Of a stretch of DNA of 64,000 bases, positions 20,556 to 32,187 are shown piece by piece. Positions within the stretch are counted from its first letter, which is position 1, and every line of letters begins with the position of its first letter. The DNA comes from Ligilactobacillus animalis KCTC 3501 = DSM 20602 (GTDB lineage Bacteria > Bacillota > Bacilli > Lactobacillales > Lactobacillaceae): NCBI RefSeq assembly GCF_001434535.1, contig NZ_AYYW01000003.1:1-64000 (forward strand), read 5' to 3'. A program made the translations under genes and the position numbers. The notes below the pieces were generated by a model. It did no database searches and had not been told where the DNA came from. It worked only from the letters and a program-made list of their open reading frames with translations.

Positions 20556-21473
20556 ATGACACACAAAATTATTTTAGATACTGACCCAGGGATCGACGAT
20601 GCAGTGATGATCTCAACTGCTTTGACCGACCCCAAGCTAGAAGTCGCTTTGATCACTACTGTTGCTGGTAATGTTACCGTTGATAAAACGACTAAAAATG
20701 CTTTGACACTAGTCGACTTTTTTAACAAAGATGTCCCTGTAGCAGCGGGCGCAACTGATCCATTGATCAAAAAATTCGAAGATGCGGCTCGGATCCACGG
20801 TGAAAGTGGTATGGCTGGCTATGACTTTCCTGAACCAACCAGTAAGCCGCTCGCTTTGCATGCTGTCCAAGCTTTACGTGAAACACTCATGAACAGCACT
20901 GAACCGATAACTTTGATCACTACTGGAGCGTATACCAACATCGCCCTGCTACTGCGTGAATATCCTGAAGTCAAATCTAAGATCAAGCAGATCATCGCAA
21001 TGGGCGGTTCATTAGGTCGTGGCAATATGACTAGTGCTGCTGAATTCAATATCTTTACTGACCCGCATGCAGCTCAGATCATGTACAACTCTCAGCTCCC
21101 GATTGTTATGGTCGGCTTAGATGTTACACTTGCTGGCCGGATCAGTGATGAGACGACAGATAAACTCAAACAGTTTGGGCGTGCCGGTCAAATGCTCCAC
21201 GATATCATTGGACATGACTTTGACCATGATGAAAATGGAACGGCGATCCACGATCTACAGACGCTCTTTTATCTCGAACATCCAGAAGCTTTTGAGACTA
21301 AAGATTACTGGGTCGATATCGTCACAGAAGGACCTGCAGTAGGTGAGACCGTAGCTGATATCCGTGGTGCCTATCATGATGGTAAGACTAACGCTAAAGT
21401 CTGTGTGGGGATCGACACTGCTGCCTTTAATCAATGGTTATTAGAAAAGGTCAGCCAAAACATGCAAAATTAA
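20556..21473 (+). CDS. Ribonucleoside hydrolase (inosine-uridine nucleoside hydrolase family)
   Basis: 305-residue enzyme that cleaves the N-glycosidic bond of nucleosides for base and ribose salvage. The N-terminal calcium-binding DTDPGIDDA motif (about residues 8-16) and the central AMGGS and AEFNIFTDPHAA segments are diagnostic; close to RihA/RihC types. ATG 20556 has GAGGTG upstream. It is monocistronic and shares a bidirectional terminator with rpoC. Confidence 0.87.
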   Translation: MTHKIILDTDPGIDDAVMISTALTDPKLEVALITTVAGNVTVDKTTKNALTLVDFFNKDVPVAAGATDPLIKKFEDAARIHGESGMAGYDFPEPTSKPLALHAVQALRETLMNSTEPITLITTGAYTNIALLLREYPEVKSKIKQIIAMGGSLGRGNMTSAAEFNIFTDPHAAQIMYNSQLPIVMVGLDVTLAGRISDETTDKLKQFGRAGQMLHDIIGHDFDHDENGTAIHDLQTLFYLEHPEAFETKDYWVDIVTEGPAVGETVADIRGAYHDGKTNAKVCVGIDTAAFNQWLLEKVSQNMQN

Positions 21474-21480
21474 ACCAAAC

Positions 21481-21518
21481 AAAAAAGCATCTCGCATTTT
21501 TTTGCGAGATGCTTTTTT
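21481..21518. terminator. Bidirectional terminator between nucleoside hydrolase gene and rpoC
   Basis: AAAAAGCATCTCGCA and TGCGAGATGCTTTTT form a 15-bp stem with T runs both ways. Confidence 0.92.
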
Positions 21519-21534
21519 AGTATATCAGCGATGC

Positions 21535-24500
21535 TTAGTTTTCATCATCTGCTTTAACAGCAGCCATCGCTTCTTTTGCTTCAAGTGATTTTTCCACGTC
21601 GGAGATCGAGTAAACACTGTCAGAAGCAGTACCTACTTCTTCAGGAACAATGTCACGGTACTTCTTCATACCTGTACCAGCAGGGATGATCTTACCAATG
21701 ATAACATTTTCCTTCAAACCGATCAATGGATCGTTCTTACCACGGATAGCAGCATCAGTTAGGACACGTGTTGTTTCTTGGAAGGAAGCAGCAGATAAGA
21801 AACTGTTTGTTTCCAAGGAAGCCTTGGTGATACCAAGAAGGACAGGACGTGCTGTTGCTGGGATACCGCCGTTGATCAAAGTATCAACGTTGTTATCCTT
21901 AAAGTCGTTGATGTCCATCAATGTACCTGGCAACATGTTTGTGTCACCTGGATCCATGATACGAACTTTACGCAACATTTGACGTGCCATAACTTCAACG
22001 TGCTTATCAGAAATTTCTACCCCTTGCATACGGTAAACCTTTTGAACTTCACGCAAGATGTAGTTTTCAGTTGATAAGACGTCACGCACTTTGATCAATT
22101 CCTTAGGATCGATCGAACCTACTGTCAAGGCTTCACCACGGTGAACATAGTCGCCTTCTTTTACCTTCAAGACAGAAGTAAATGGTAAGGAGTATGTTCT
22201 GGTATCTGTTTCACCTTGAACTGTAACTTCTTTTGTACGTTCAGCTGGGTTTTCTTCAACTGATTGGATGACACCCGTAACTTCTGTGATCATTGCACGA
22301 CCCTTAGGATTACGAGCTTCGAAGATTTCTTGCACACGAGGAAGACCTTGTGTGATATCGTCTCCGGCAACCCCACCGGTATGGAAAGTACGCATCGTAA
22401 GCTGAGTACCAGGTTCACCGATAGATTGAGCAGCCACAGTACCAACTGCTTCACCCACTTCAACTTCATCACCCGTAGCCATGTTACGGCCGTAGCAGTG
22501 TTCACAAACACCATGACGTGTGTTACATGTGAAGGCGGATCGGATCGTGACCATTTCAACACCAGCATCAACAACTTGTTGTGCCATTGTTTCATCGATC
22601 ATAACATCAGCTGGAACGATAACTTCGCCTGTTTCTGGATGTTTAACAGCCTTCATCGTGTAACGACCTAAGATACGATCGTATAATGGTTCGATCATTT
22701 CGTTACCTTCACGGATAGCTGTCACATCTAAACCACGGTCAGTACCACAGTCTGTTTCACGAATGATAACATCTTGGGCAACGTCTACTAAACGACGGGT
22801 CAAGTAACCGGAGTCGGCTGTCTTAAGCGCCGTATCGGTCATACCTTTACGAGCACCGTGAGTGGAAATAAACATTTCCATCACAGAAAGACCTTCACGG
22901 AAGTTCGCAATAACTGGAAGTTCCATTGTCTTACCGTTAGGAGCAGCCATCAAACCACGCATACCAGCAAGCTGCGTAAAGTTAGAGATGTTACCACGAG
23001 CACCGGAATCACTCATCATTTGGATAGGGTTAGATGGATCCATCTTTTCAACTAGCTTAGCTTGGATATCATCTTTAGCCTTGTTCCAAATAGCGATAAC
23101 ACGGTTGTAACGTTCGTCTTCTGTGATCAAACCACGACGGAATTGCTTAGCAACTGTCGCAACTTCTTTATGAGCACGTTCAACGATCTCTGGTTTTTCA
23201 TCAAGATCAGTAACGTCAGCGATACCCACTGTCAAACCAGATTTAGTTGATTCGTAGTAACCTAAGTCTTTCATGCGGTCCAAAAGTTCTGCTGTAGCAG
23301 TAACTTTGTAGTCTTTGTAGACTTGAGCGATGATATCTGATAAGAAACCAGACTTGAATGGTGCTACAAGATCAGCTTCAGCCAAGTATTCATGAATATC
23401 TTGACCTGGTTCTAAGAAATACTTATCTGGTGTCTTGCCAGACAAGTTCTCTGCAGTTGGTTCGTTAAGGTATGGGAAATCTTCTGGTAAGATCTCGTTA
23501 AAGATCGCTTTACCAGCTGTTGTCACCAAGATCCGGTCTTTTTGCCAGTCTGTAAATGGTGTTCCCTTAGCAGCCAAGGAAGATGCTTGCAAACCAATAC
23601 GTGTGTGCAAGTGCACGTAGTTGTTTTGGTAAGCTGTGCGAACTTCGTTGACGTCTTTGAAGATCATACCTTCACCTTCACGATCTTTTTCTTCGATCGT
23701 AATGTAGTAGTTACCGATCGTCATATCTTGAGATGGTGAGATGATCGGCTTACCATCTTTAGGTGCCAAGATGTGGTGAGCAGCAAGCATGAGCAAGCGT
23801 GCTTCTGCTTGAGCTTCATCAGATAATGGCACGTGGATAGCCATTTGGTCCCCGTCAAAGTCGGCGTTGTAAGCTTCACAGGCAAGTGGATGCAAGCGCA
23901 TAGCTTTACCATCAACTAAGGTAGGTTCAAAGGCTTGGATACCCAAACGGTGCAATGTAGGGGCGCGGTTGAGCAAGACTGGGTGTTCTTTGATAACATC
24001 TTCTAAAACGTCCCAGATATCATCGTCACGACGATCGATCTTACGTTTAGCATTCTTGATGTTAGAAGCCATACCACGCTTAGTCAATTCACGCATCATG
24101 AATGGTTTGAACAATTCCAAAGCCATTTCATGCGGGATACCCATTTGGTTAAGTTTCAACTTAGGACCAACGTCGATAACCGAACGACCAGAGTAGTCAA
24201 CACGCTTACCCAACAAGTTTTGACGGAAGCGACCTTGCTTACCTTTAAGCATGTGAGATAAGGACTTCAATGGACGGTTACCAGGACCTGTTACCGGACG
24301 ACCACGACGACCGTTATCGATCAAAGCATCAACAGCTTCTTGCAACATCCGCTTTTCGTTTTGCACGATGATGCCAGGTGCATTCAAGTCGAGCAAGCGT
24401 TTCAAACGGTTGTTACGGTTGATAACACGGCGGTATAAGTCGTTCAAGTCACTTGTTGCAAAACGGCCACCTTCAAGTTGGACCATTGGACGTAGATCTG

Positions 24501-25206
24501 GTGGAATAACAGGAATTGCATCCATTACCATCCAGTCAGCATGGTTGCCGGAATTCAAGAAGGCTTCCAAGATATCCAAACGGCGAACGGCACGTGTCCG
24601 TTTTTGACCCGTTGCTTCTTTTAATTCTTCTTTTAATTCAGCACATTCTCTTTCTAGATCTACATCGCGTAAAAGTGTCCGGATAGCTTCGGCACCCATT
24701 GCTGCTTTAAAGCCATCACCGTATTCTTCACGTTTTTCACGATATTCACGTTCAGTTAAGAGTTGCTTTCTTTCTAAAGGCGTGTCCCCACCATCAGTAA
24801 CCACATAAGATGCAAAGTAGATGATCTCTTCAAGGGCACGAGGGCTCATGTCAAGCACAAGACCCATTCGGCTAGGGATACCTTTGAAATACCAGATATG
24901 TGTTACAGGGGCAGCAAGTTCGATGTGACCCATACGTTCACGACGAACTTTTGCACGTGTGACTTCAACGCCACAGCGGTCACACACAACGCCCTTATAG
25001 CTAACTTTCTTGTATTTTCCACAGGCACATTCCCAGTCTTTTGTAGGTCCGAAAATCCGTTCATCAAACAGACCGTCTTTTTCTGGTTTCAACGTACGAT
25101 AGTTGATCGTTTCTGGCTTCTTGACTTCACCATAAGACCAGCTTCTGATCTTATCGGATGAAGCAAGGCCGATTTGCATGCTATCGAATTTATTGACATC
25201 GATCAA
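21535..25206 (-). CDS. rpoC: DNA-directed RNA polymerase beta' subunit
   Basis: 1223-residue catalytic subunit. The N-terminal zinc ribbon is [20 protein letters not shown] (about 60-79) and the catalytic [12 protein letters not shown] lies near residue 450. A second zinc site is seen as CGTDRG...[13 protein letters not shown] in the last third. The gene starts with TTG at 25206, eight bases after GGAGGTCGG, giving the usual [10 protein letters not shown]. It follows rpoB by 41 bases. Confidence 0.98.
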   Translation of the reverse strand: MIDVNKFDSMQIGLASSDKIRSWSYGEVKKPETINYRTLKPEKDGLFDERIFGPTKDWECACGKYKKVSYKGVVCDRCGVEVTRAKVRRERMGHIELAAPVTHIWYFKGIPSRMGLVLDMSPRALEEIIYFASYVVTDGGDTPLERKQLLTEREYREKREEYGDGFKAAMGAEAIRTLLRDVDLERECAELKEELKEATGQKRTRAVRRLDILEAFLNSGNHADWMVMDAIPVIPPDLRPMVQLEGGRFATSDLNDLYRRVINRNNRLKRLLDLNAPGIIVQNEKRMLQEAVDALIDNGRRGRPVTGPGNRPLKSLSHMLKGKQGRFRQNLLGKRVDYSGRSVIDVGPKLKLNQMGIPHEMALELFKPFMMRELTKRGMASNIKNAKRKIDRRDDDIWDVLEDVIKEHPVLLNRAPTLHRLGIQAFEPTLVDGKAMRLHPLACEAYNADFDGDQMAIHVPLSDEAQAEARLLMLAAHHILAPKDGKPIISPSQDMTIGNYYITIEEKDREGEGMIFKDVNEVRTAYQNNYVHLHTRIGLQASSLAAKGTPFTDWQKDRILVTTAGKAIFNEILPEDFPYLNEPTAENLSGKTPDKYFLEPGQDIHEYLAEADLVAPFKSGFLSDIIAQVYKDYKVTATAELLDRMKDLGYYESTKSGLTVGIADVTDLDEKPEIVERAHKEVATVAKQFRRGLITEDERYNRVIAIWNKAKDDIQAKLVEKMDPSNPIQMMSDSGARGNISNFTQLAGMRGLMAAPNGKTMELPVIANFREGLSVMEMFISTHGARKGMTDTALKTADSGYLTRRLVDVAQDVIIRETDCGTDRGLDVTAIREGNEMIEPLYDRILGRYTMKAVKHPETGEVIVPADVMIDETMAQQVVDAGVEMVTIRSAFTCNTRHGVCEHCYGRNMATGDEVEVGEAVGTVAAQSIGEPGTQLTMRTFHTGGVAGDDITQGLPRVQEIFEARNPKGRAMITEVTGVIQSVEENPAERTKEVTVQGETDTRTYSLPFTSVLKVKEGDYVHRGEALTVGSIDPKELIKVRDVLSTENYILREVQKVYRMQGVEISDKHVEVMARQMLRKVRIMDPGDTNMLPGTLMDINDFKDNNVDTLINGGIPATARPVLLGITKASLETNSFLSAASFQETTRVLTDAAIRGKNDPLIGLKENVIIGKIIPAGTGMKKYRDIVPEEVGTASDSVYSISDVEKSLEAKEAMAAVKADDEN

Positions 25207-25247
25207 AGGACCGACCTCCCTTTCTTATTTTGAAATACGAGTGTTTA

Positions 25248-28200
25248 CTACTTTTCAACTTTTGTTTCTTCTTCGGCTGGTTTTGAGCCTTCTGCTTCAG
25301 CTTCTTTTTCTGCTGCAGCTTTTTCGCGCTTAGCTTTTTCTTCTTCCGAAACTTTAGCTAATGCATCGACTTTCATGATGTCATCATCATCTTCGTCCAT
25401 ATCGCGCAATTCGATCTCTTGTTTTTGAGCGTCGAGCACTTTCATATCAAGACCAAGTGATTGTAATTCCTTAACTAAAACGCGGAATGATTCAGGCACG
25501 CCTGGTTGTGGAATTTGTTCACCCTTAACGATAGCTTCGTAAGTCTTAACACGGCCGACCACGTCATCAGACTTGTAGGTCAAGATTTCTTGCAAGGTGT
25601 AAGCTGCCCCATAAGCTTCAAGGGCCCAAACTTCCATTTCCCCAAATCTTTGGCCACCAAATTGTGCTTTACCACCAAGAGGTTGTTGTGTAACCAAGGA
25701 GTAAGGTCCAATTGAACGAGCGTGGATCTTATCATCGACCATGTGAGCGAGTTTCATGTAGTACATGACACCAACAGCGACACGGTTATCGAAGGCTTCA
25801 CCTGTACGGCCATCGTAAAGAACTGTCTTACCGTCAGATGGAAGACCAGCTTCTTTCAAGGCTGCCCAGATATCTTCGTCACGAGCACCATCGAAAACTG
25901 GTGAAGTTACGTGGATACCGAGTTTACGTGCAGCCATACCCAAGTGCAAGTCTAATACTTGCCCAATGTTCATACGGGAAGGCACACCCATTGGAGAAAG
26001 CATGATGTCGATTGGTGTACCATCTGGCATAAATGGCATATCTTCTTCAGGGATAACAACAGAAACAGTACCCTTGTTACCGTGACGACCAGCCATCTTA
26101 TCGCCGACTTGTAATTTACGTTTTTGTGCAATGTAAACACGAACCATCATGTTAACACCAGGTGCTAATTCATCACCAGCTTCACGCGTGAAGATCTTCA
26201 CGTCTTGGACGATACCGCCACCACCGTGAGGCACACGTAAGGAGGTATCCCGAACTTCACGTGCTTTTTCACCAAAGATCGCATGCAATAGGCGTTCTTC
26301 AGCTGATAATTCAGTCATACCCTTAGGCGTAACTTTACCAACTAAGATATCGCCATCCTTAACTTCAGCACCGATGCGTACGATACCGAACTCATCTAAG
26401 TTCTTCAACGCATCTTCACCAACGTTAGGAATTTCACGTGTCATTTCTTCAGGCCCGAGTTTTGTATCACGAGCTTCGGATTCATGTTCTTCGATGTGGA
26501 TCGAAGTATAAACATCTTCTTTAACTAAACGTTCGTTGATAGCGATAGCATCTTCGAAGTTGTAACCGTCCCAAGTCATGAAGGCGATAAGTGGGTTTTG
26601 CCCTAAAGCTAATTCCCCTTCTTCCATTGATGGGCCATCAGCTAACACATCATCAGCATCAACGTGGTCACCAACACGTACGATCGGTGTTTGGTTGTAG
26701 TTCTTACCACCGTTAGAACGACGGAATTTCATCAACTTGTAAGTGTCTAAAGAGCCATCTTCGCGACGCACGCGGATCTCACGCGCATCAACGTATTCAA
26801 CTGTACCGTCATGGTCAGCGATCAAAGCATCACCGGAGTCATGAGCGGCTTTGTATTCAATACCAGTACCAACTAATGGAGCATGTGGCTTGATCAAAGG
26901 AACCGCCTGACGCTGCATGTTAGCACCCATCAAAGCACGGTTGGAGTCATCGTTTTCCAAGAAAGGAATACATGCTGTAGCGACCGCAACAACTTGTTTT
27001 GGTGACACGTCCATGTAGTCGACTTTATCAACGGAAATTTCGATGTTTTCATTTTTATGACGAGCCATAACAACATCATCAACGAATGAACCGTCATCGT
27101 TTAATGGTGAGTTAGCTTGAGCTACGACATAGTTATCTTCTTCATCAGCTGTCAAGTAGTCGATCTTGTCAGTAACTTTATGTGTATCCCAAGAAACACG
27201 ACGGTATGGTGTTTCCACGAAACCATATTTGTTAACACGAGCATAAGTGGACAAACTGTTGATCAAACCGATGTTAGGACCTTCAGGCGTTTCGATCGGA
27301 CACATACGACCATAGTGAGTATAGTGAACGTCACGAACTTCATAGCCAGCACGGTCACGTGTCAAACCACCAGGCCCTAAGGCTGAAAGACGACGCTTAT
27401 GTGTAAGTTCGCCAAGTGGGTTTGTTTGATCCATGAACTGGGACAACTGGGAACTACCAAAGAATTCCTTGATCGAAGCAACAACTGGACGGATGTTGAT
27501 CAATTGTTGTGGTGTTACCGTTGCGATGTCTTGGATAGACATTCTTTCACGAACCACACGTTCCATCCGTGTCAAACCGATACGGAATTGGTTTTGTAAT
27601 AATTCACCCACAGAACGGATACGACGGTTACCCAAGTGGTCGATATCATCAACGCTACCTAAACCTTCTTGCAAGTTGAAGAAGTAGTTCATGGAAGCCA
27701 AGATATCAGCTGGTGTGATGTGCTTGTATTCCAAAGGTACATTACCGTTACCGATCATATTGATCACGCGTTCTGGATCTGTTTCAGAGTAGGCCTTGAT
27801 GATCTGTAAGGTCATTGGTTCTTGGACCACACCTTCTTCAGATGGATGGAATGTTACCATCTTGAAGTCATCACGCTTGAGGTAAGGAGCTAGTTTTTCC
27901 ATAGCTACCTTATCTAAAAGGTCACCCTTGTTGACGATGATCTCGCCTGTTTCTGGATCAGCTAAAGTTTCAGCTACACGTGTGTTCAATAAACGTGTCT
28001 TCAAATCAAGCTTTTTGTTGATCTTGTAACGGCCAACAGCTGCTAAGTCGTAACGTTTTGGATCAAAGAAACGAGCTGTCAAAAGACTACGTGCAGAATC
28101 AGCTGTCTTTGGTTCACCTGGACGTAGGCGTTCGTAGATATCTTTCAAGGATTCTTCAACCCGAGAATCTTCCATGTTCTTGTGGATATCTTTTTCCAAA

Positions 28201-28868
28201 GTATTCATCAATGCATCAGTTTCACCGAGCATTTCAAGAATTTGTGAATCTGATTCGTAACCCAAAGCACGGATCAATTCTGTCAATGGAATCTTACGTG
28301 TGCGGTCGATACGTACATACGCAACATTTTTAGCATCTGTTTCGTATTCCAACCAAGCACCACGGTTAGGAATCACCGTTGTACCGTAGTTTTCACGGCC
28401 ATTTTTATCTAATTCAGAGTTAAAGTATACGCCGGGTGAACGAACTAATTGTGAGACAATAACACGTTCAGCACCGTTGATGATGAATGTACCTTGCTTT
28501 GTCATCAATGGGAAATCGCCAAAGAAGACGTCTTGTGACTTGATCTCTCCTGTTTCCTTGTTGATCAAACGCAAAGTAACGTGTAATGGTGCTGAGTAGT
28601 TAGCATCGTGTTCACGTGCTTCGTCAACCGTGTACTTTGGTTCTAACAATTGATAATCGACAAATTCAAGTGATAAGTTCCCTGCGAAGTCTTCGATAGG
28701 CATGATGTCTTCAAACATCTCACGCAAACCTTCGTCTAAGAACCATTTGTAAGAGTCTGTTTGGATCTCGATCAAGTTAGGCAGATCTAGAACTTCTTTG
28801 ATTCGAGAATAACTTCTGCGTTCACGGTGTTTGCCGTATTTTACTAAATGTCCTGCCAAGTTGTTCAC
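25248..28868 (-). CDS. rpoB: DNA-directed RNA polymerase beta subunit
   Basis: About 1203-1206-residue beta subunit. The rifampicin region reads [17 protein letters not shown] with [14 protein letters not shown] after it, apparently wild type. The C-terminal third contains [12 protein letters not shown] and [18 protein letters not shown], and the tail is a Glu/Lys/Ala-rich extension. The coordinates use GTG 28868; TTG at 28859 is equally or more likely because GAGAGGTGA is then spaced five bases, whereas it overlaps the GTG. Confidence 0.97.
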   Translation of the reverse strand: MNNLAGHLVKYGKHRERRSYSRIKEVLDLPNLIEIQTDSYKWFLDEGLREMFEDIMPIEDFAGNLSLEFVDYQLLEPKYTVDEAREHDANYSAPLHVTLRLINKETGEIKSQDVFFGDFPLMTKQGTFIINGAERVIVSQLVRSPGVYFNSELDKNGRENYGTTVIPNRGAWLEYETDAKNVAYVRIDRTRKIPLTELIRALGYESDSQILEMLGETDALMNTLEKDIHKNMEDSRVEESLKDIYERLRPGEPKTADSARSLLTARFFDPKRYDLAAVGRYKINKKLDLKTRLLNTRVAETLADPETGEIIVNKGDLLDKVAMEKLAPYLKRDDFKMVTFHPSEEGVVQEPMTLQIIKAYSETDPERVINMIGNGNVPLEYKHITPADILASMNYFFNLQEGLGSVDDIDHLGNRRIRSVGELLQNQFRIGLTRMERVVRERMSIQDIATVTPQQLINIRPVVASIKEFFGSSQLSQFMDQTNPLGELTHKRRLSALGPGGLTRDRAGYEVRDVHYTHYGRMCPIETPEGPNIGLINSLSTYARVNKYGFVETPYRRVSWDTHKVTDKIDYLTADEEDNYVVAQANSPLNDDGSFVDDVVMARHKNENIEISVDKVDYMDVSPKQVVAVATACIPFLENDDSNRALMGANMQRQAVPLIKPHAPLVGTGIEYKAAHDSGDALIADHDGTVEYVDAREIRVRREDGSLDTYKLMKFRRSNGGKNYNQTPIVRVGDHVDADDVLADGPSMEEGELALGQNPLIAFMTWDGYNFEDAIAINERLVKEDVYTSIHIEEHESEARDTKLGPEEMTREIPNVGEDALKNLDEFGIVRIGAEVKDGDILVGKVTPKGMTELSAEERLLHAIFGEKAREVRDTSLRVPHGGGGIVQDVKIFTREAGDELAPGVNMMVRVYIAQKRKLQVGDKMAGRHGNKGTVSVVIPEEDMPFMPDGTPIDIMLSPMGVPSRMNIGQVLDLHLGMAARKLGIHVTSPVFDGARDEDIWAALKEAGLPSDGKTVLYDGRTGEAFDNRVAVGVMYYMKLAHMVDDKIHARSIGPYSLVTQQPLGGKAQFGGQRFGEMEVWALEAYGAAYTLQEILTYKSDDVVGRVKTYEAIVKGEQIPQPGVPESFRVLVKELQSLGLDMKVLDAQKQEIELRDMDEDDDDIMKVDALAKVSEEEKAKREKAAAEKEAEAEGSKPAEEETKVEK

Positions 28869-28869
28869 C

Positions 28870-29089
28870 TCTCAAAATATTTACTGTAAATTGCTGCTAC
28901 AACTGAAAATTAATATTACAATTATGTTACAAATAACTTTTTACAAAAATTTTCAGTGAATTTTGGCAAAAAAAAGCAAAAACAGATCATGTTTAATAAA
29001 ATAAACCTCACTATTTTTGCTTCTTCGTTTACCTGATCCGGACAATAGATCGTATCAAGCATCTAAATTCACAGTTTTTGTATCTATAT
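28870..29089 (-). promoter_or_regulatory. rpoB leader with attenuator, candidate Lacto-rpoB RNA
   Basis: The promoter lies about 220 bases upstream of rpoB, so a long untranslated RNA precedes the gene. A conserved 'Lacto-rpoB' RNA motif is known in this position in lactic acid bacteria, probably for autoregulation. The promoter-proximal part contains CGATCTATTGTCCGGATCAG; the middle part holds the terminator-like hairpin annotated separately. I have not matched it to the published consensus. Confidence 0.6.
28967..29021 (-). terminator. Attenuator hairpin in the rpoB leader
   Basis: AGCAAAAA (29014-29021) pairs with TTTTTGCT (28975-28982); an inner GTTTA/TAAAC stem is nested; nine T follow on the minus strand. 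Because it lies downstream of the rpoB promoter, it would end transcription before the gene unless overridden. Confidence 0.65.
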
Positions 29090-29118
29090 AGTGTAGCAAT
29101 AAAAACCGGTACTGTCAA
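29090..29118 (-). promoter_or_regulatory. rpoB-rpoC promoter
   Basis: TTGACA (29113-29118), 17-base spacer, TACACT (29090-29095). It begins 25 bases after the stop of the Panacea gene on the same strand. Confidence 0.8.
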
Positions 29119-29142
29119 TACTTTTTGCGCGTTTTCTGAAAA

Positions 29143-29739
29143 CTATTTCGTCAGTGTCGGCAAACGTTCTAAATGATGATAAGCGCAAATATCTTCATCT
29201 AAAATTTTCAAATTTTCTTGCCTGGCACGCGCACGACTCCAAGGAGTCCCTTTTCGATGGGTCAAATTTTTCCCCGGATCATCCCAAGCTGCAATATATT
29301 GTTGCTTACACTGTTCAACTGTTGTTTTGATCGTCAAAAGTAATTCTGCAGTTTTTGGGTAGACCGCTAATTTTCCCTCAAATAAACCTGACTTTTCTAA
29401 TTCATCAGTATATTTATTTTTACGATAGACTTCTCTTTCGACCGGTCCATGTTCAAATGCTTCAAAGTCAGCGATAAAGGGAGGTTCACGATATTTTTCT
29501 AAGTAATCAGCATAAATATAATATAGCGTCTTTTGTAATAAGAAAGCATTTAAATGGTAGCGTTGTACTAAATAAGCTGCAATATCAGTGGCATTCAATT
29601 GACTCAACCGTCTGACCTTTTCAACTAATTCAGATACGCTATCTAGTTGTATTGCATCAGAAAAATATGGATCCATACGCTGAATATCTGCAAAAGTTGT
29701 TCCTTCGCTGTTTATCACATGAATACTGATCCCCGCCAA
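29143..29739 (-). CDS. Panacea-domain (DUF4065) antitoxin of a toxSAS module
   Basis: Up to 198 residues with the Panacea/DUF4065 signature: LNAFLLQKTLYYIYADYL (about 64-81) and IADFEAFEHGPVEREVYR (about 88-105). Panacea proteins are known antitoxins that neutralise several toxins, including toxSAS alarmone-synthetase-like enzymes. It directly follows, and overlaps the end of, such a toxin gene here, which is damaged. The start is uncertain: TTG 29739 has no clear ribosome binding site; GTG 29718 overlaps the toxin's stop codon; ATG at codon 22 is the first ATG. Reading frame intact. Confidence 0.8.
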   Translation of the reverse strand: MAGISIHVINSEGTTFADIQRMDPYFSDAIQLDSVSELVEKVRRLSQLNATDIAAYLVQRYHLNAFLLQKTLYYIYADYLEKYREPPFIADFEAFEHGPVEREVYRKNKYTDELEKSGLFEGKLAVYPKTAELLLTIKTTVEQCKQQYIAAWDDPGKNLTHRKGTPWSRARARQENLKILDEDICAYHHLERLPTLTK

Positions 29740-30473
29740 AAAGTCTGGCGAAATATTTCGTAATTCACTTCTTTTTTTAAAAATTCTTCTTTGTCTGTTG
29801 CAGCAAAATGATAAGCTAATGCGATTCCATTTTGCTTAGCTAAAGCGGTCATATGAAGCATTACTTTCCACCATCCTCTTTCGTTCATGTTCTTCATGCG
29901 CAAAAAAATTATCAGCTTTGTTTGCAGAATCCCAAATCTGTAATTCCCACGGAAAACTATAGTTATTGATCTTGAAATAACAATGAATTGCATGATATCC
30001 ACCAACATCACAATCAATAAATCGAAATAACTTCTTATCATCACACTTTAAAGTTAATAAATCTCTAATTCCGTCTAGATTTTTTTCAATATCTGCCAAA
30101 ATGATCCGAAAACCCACCAAATCATTTAATGATTTATTACAGAAATTCCGCCAAGAGATTTTTCCCTGTAAGAGTACTGTCTGATTTTATCATAGGTCGT
30201 CTTTTGGGATTTCACACGATAACTGAAATCAAAATCCAATAAATAATCTAGAAAGTCATATTCTATCTTTTCCATCAAAATAGCTGAAAATTTTAAATAT
30301 TCTGGAATAAGTTCATGTAAGAAATAATCATCTCGCATAATATTGCCTATATTTAGTTTCCGTAAATTATATTTGCTCATATTTACTTTTTGTATAAATT
30401 TTTGAGAAAAATATAAATACTCTTCTGAAATAGCATCGATCAACTTTGATAGTACTACTAATGTATCTGACAT
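29715..30473 (-). pseudogene. toxSAS-type RelA/SpoT-like toxin, two compensating frameshifts
   Basis: The RelA/SpoT synthetase domain is spread over three frames. Segment 1 (30473-30126) starts at ATG with GGGGAG upstream and reaches YRVKSQKTTYDKI. Segment 2 (30120-29836) carries DLVGFRIIL, GGYHAIHCYFK and FPWELQIW, then AHEEHERKR. Segment 3 (30044-29715, used from about 29880) carries WWKVMLHMTALAKQNG to the stop. A one-base loss near 30126-30140 and a one-base gain near 29868-29884 cancel, so a repaired gene would have 252 codons, a normal length for toxSAS. I infer an inactivated toxin; sequencing errors or recoding are alternatives. Confidence 0.75.
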
Positions 30474-30531
30474 ACTCTCACTCCCCAAATACAGAGTAGT
30501 ACTTATACTGGCTAACTACAACTTCATTTAT

Positions 30532-31224
30532 TTAGCTTAAAATATCACTGATCTGAGCCAGCGAACTAGCTTCCAGATCGATCTTGATCTTAGGATCAGC
30601 TACCTGTTGCTTACGATTCAACCATAGTGTATCGATCCCGGCATTTTTGCCACCTAACATATCTGAACTGAGCGAATCACCGATGATCAGGGCTTTTTCT
30701 TTATCAAAACCCGCGATCTGATCAAAAGCACGTTTGAAAAAGAGTTGCGACGGCTTTTGGGCACCTAACGTCTCTGAGATGAAGATCTGTTTGAAATATT
30801 GATCAAACTTAGATTCTTTTAGCCGCTTTTCTTGGATGAATTTAACACCGTTAGTCACAATATACAGCTCATAGTCACGTGCTGCTAGATCTTCCAACAA
30901 TTCACGTGCTCCAGGCAGGGCTTGATGACCATTAGCTAAAAACTGCAGGTAACGTTCATTTAAGCTATTATTAGCTAATGTTTTACCAAAATGCTCCTTA
31001 AAAAAGGTCGGAAAACGGATCGCCATCAACTCATCCCGTGTGATCTCGCCACGTTCGAGCTGTTCCCACAGTCCTTGGTTATATGTGGCATAGGCCTGTT
31101 TTACCGTAGCAGTCGGCTCGATATCGACTGAAGTGAATAGCTGGTCGAGCGCTTGGTCTTGAGCCGCATGAAAATCAAGTAAGGTGTCATCAACGTCAAA
31201 TAATAATGTCTGGTAGCGTTTCAT
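30532..31224 (-). CDS. yjjG: HAD-superfamily nucleotidase, YjjG type
   Basis: 230-residue HAD phosphatase resembling the pyrimidine 5'-nucleotidase YjjG, which removes noncanonical pyrimidine nucleotides. Motif I is DVDDTLLDF (residues 10-18), motif II is the TNG near 121, motif III the lysine in QKPS, and motif IV GDSLSSDMLGG near 181. The cap region lies between motifs I and II. Transcribed alone on the minus strand; ATG start. Confidence 0.8.
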   Translation of the reverse strand: MKRYQTLLFDVDDTLLDFHAAQDQALDQLFTSVDIEPTATVKQAYATYNQGLWEQLERGEITRDELMAIRFPTFFKEHFGKTLANNSLNERYLQFLANGHQALPGARELLEDLAARDYELYIVTNGVKFIQEKRLKESKFDQYFKQIFISETLGAQKPSQLFFKRAFDQIAGFDKEKALIIGDSLSSDMLGGKNAGIDTLWLNRKQQVADPKIKIDLEASSLAQISDILS

Positions 31225-31282
31225 CTCTTATACATCCTTTTTGTGTTTTTGCCAGTTTAGCACAAAAATCTTCGAACTGGTA

Positions 31283-31723
31283 CTATTTTTTCTTTGTTGC
31301 GATCGCGATCGCTGTTAAAATGATCGAACTCAAGCTCTCAAGATCGATCGCATTACCATCTTCAAATTCTTTGATCAAAACTTGGCCGATCGCTTCGGTC
31401 ACTGAAACGGCTACACCTGCACTGATCGCGCCTCCTAGAATACTTCCAGCACCTGGGACTAATTTGAATAAGCTACCTGCTAAGCTCCGCCCCATCGTTG
31501 TCGCAAAAGTGGATTTGAGCACACCTTGTACCATACCCTTAGAAACATTTTTACCGTACGCCCGATAGATCTGCACGATCATTGCGGTTTGGATCGGCAT
31601 CAAAGCTATCGCGTCGGCAAATGGGATCGGTGTTGCCGCCACTGTGGCTGCTCCGATCGCTGCTGTATGGACCGCTTTTTGTGCCTTTTGTTTAGGTGTT
31701 TCGACTACTTCATTTTTATCCAT
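31283..31723 (-). CDS. DUF697/YcjF-type membrane-associated protein
   Basis: 146 residues with the DUF697 core TPIPFADAIALMPIQTAMI (about 31-49), then a Gly/Ala-rich hydrophobic stretch with GSLFKLVPGAGSILGGAISAG. In other bacteria this domain is fused to or encoded beside Era-like or YcjX GTPases. Here no GTPase adjoins it, but two GTPases lie 5-11 kb away in the dynamin-type cluster. ATG 31723 is served by GGGAGGT; an upstream GTG overlaps that site. Function unknown. Confidence 0.7.
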   Translation of the reverse strand: MDKNEVVETPKQKAQKAVHTAAIGAATVAATPIPFADAIALMPIQTAMIVQIYRAYGKNVSKGMVQGVLKSTFATTMGRSLAGSLFKLVPGAGSILGGAISAGVAVSVTEAIGQVLIKEFEDGNAIDLESLSSIILTAIAIATKKK

Positions 31724-31823
31724 AAAAATACCTCCCACTTTTTTCTTTCTACTATATAGTATAGTCGAAAACTAGCAGGAGACATTTATTTTGCCTAAAA
31801 CTTATAAGAAGGTTAAGGTTCGT

Positions 31824-31997
31824 TCATTTATCCTTGGGTAAAAATAGATCCCTATATACGACTGCAATGATCGGCAATAGCACTAAAGCAGCTAAGGCCA
31901 TGACCCATTGATTTTCACGGTTAGTATAAATAATAGCTACATATACTATGAATAATATCAAACTCACAAGAGCCGATAATAATTTTTTATTTTTCAT
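31824..31997 (-). CDS. Small two-helix membrane protein
   Basis: 57 residues starting MKNKKLLSAL with two hydrophobic segments (about 5-23 and 31-49) and a charged C-terminus DLFLPKDK. ATG 31997 has GAGGAGAG upstream. I do not recognise the family. It lies between the DUF697 gene and the broken tetR. Confidence 0.6.
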   Translation of the reverse strand: MKNKKLLSALVSLILFIVYVAIIYTNRENQWVMALAALVLLPIIAVVYRDLFLPKDK

Positions 31998-32187
31998 ACG
32001 TTTCTCTCCTCTATAATCATTGAACATGTTACAATATTCCCATCATTTTCCACACTATACCCTAGCTCTACCTAAGAAATATATCCCTAAAAATTGACAC
32101 GCTGACAACATATCCCTGAGTAAAATAGCGATTTTCCCTGCCTATTGCTTAACACAGTGACAATTTTTTATGGAAAGGAATCACAAA

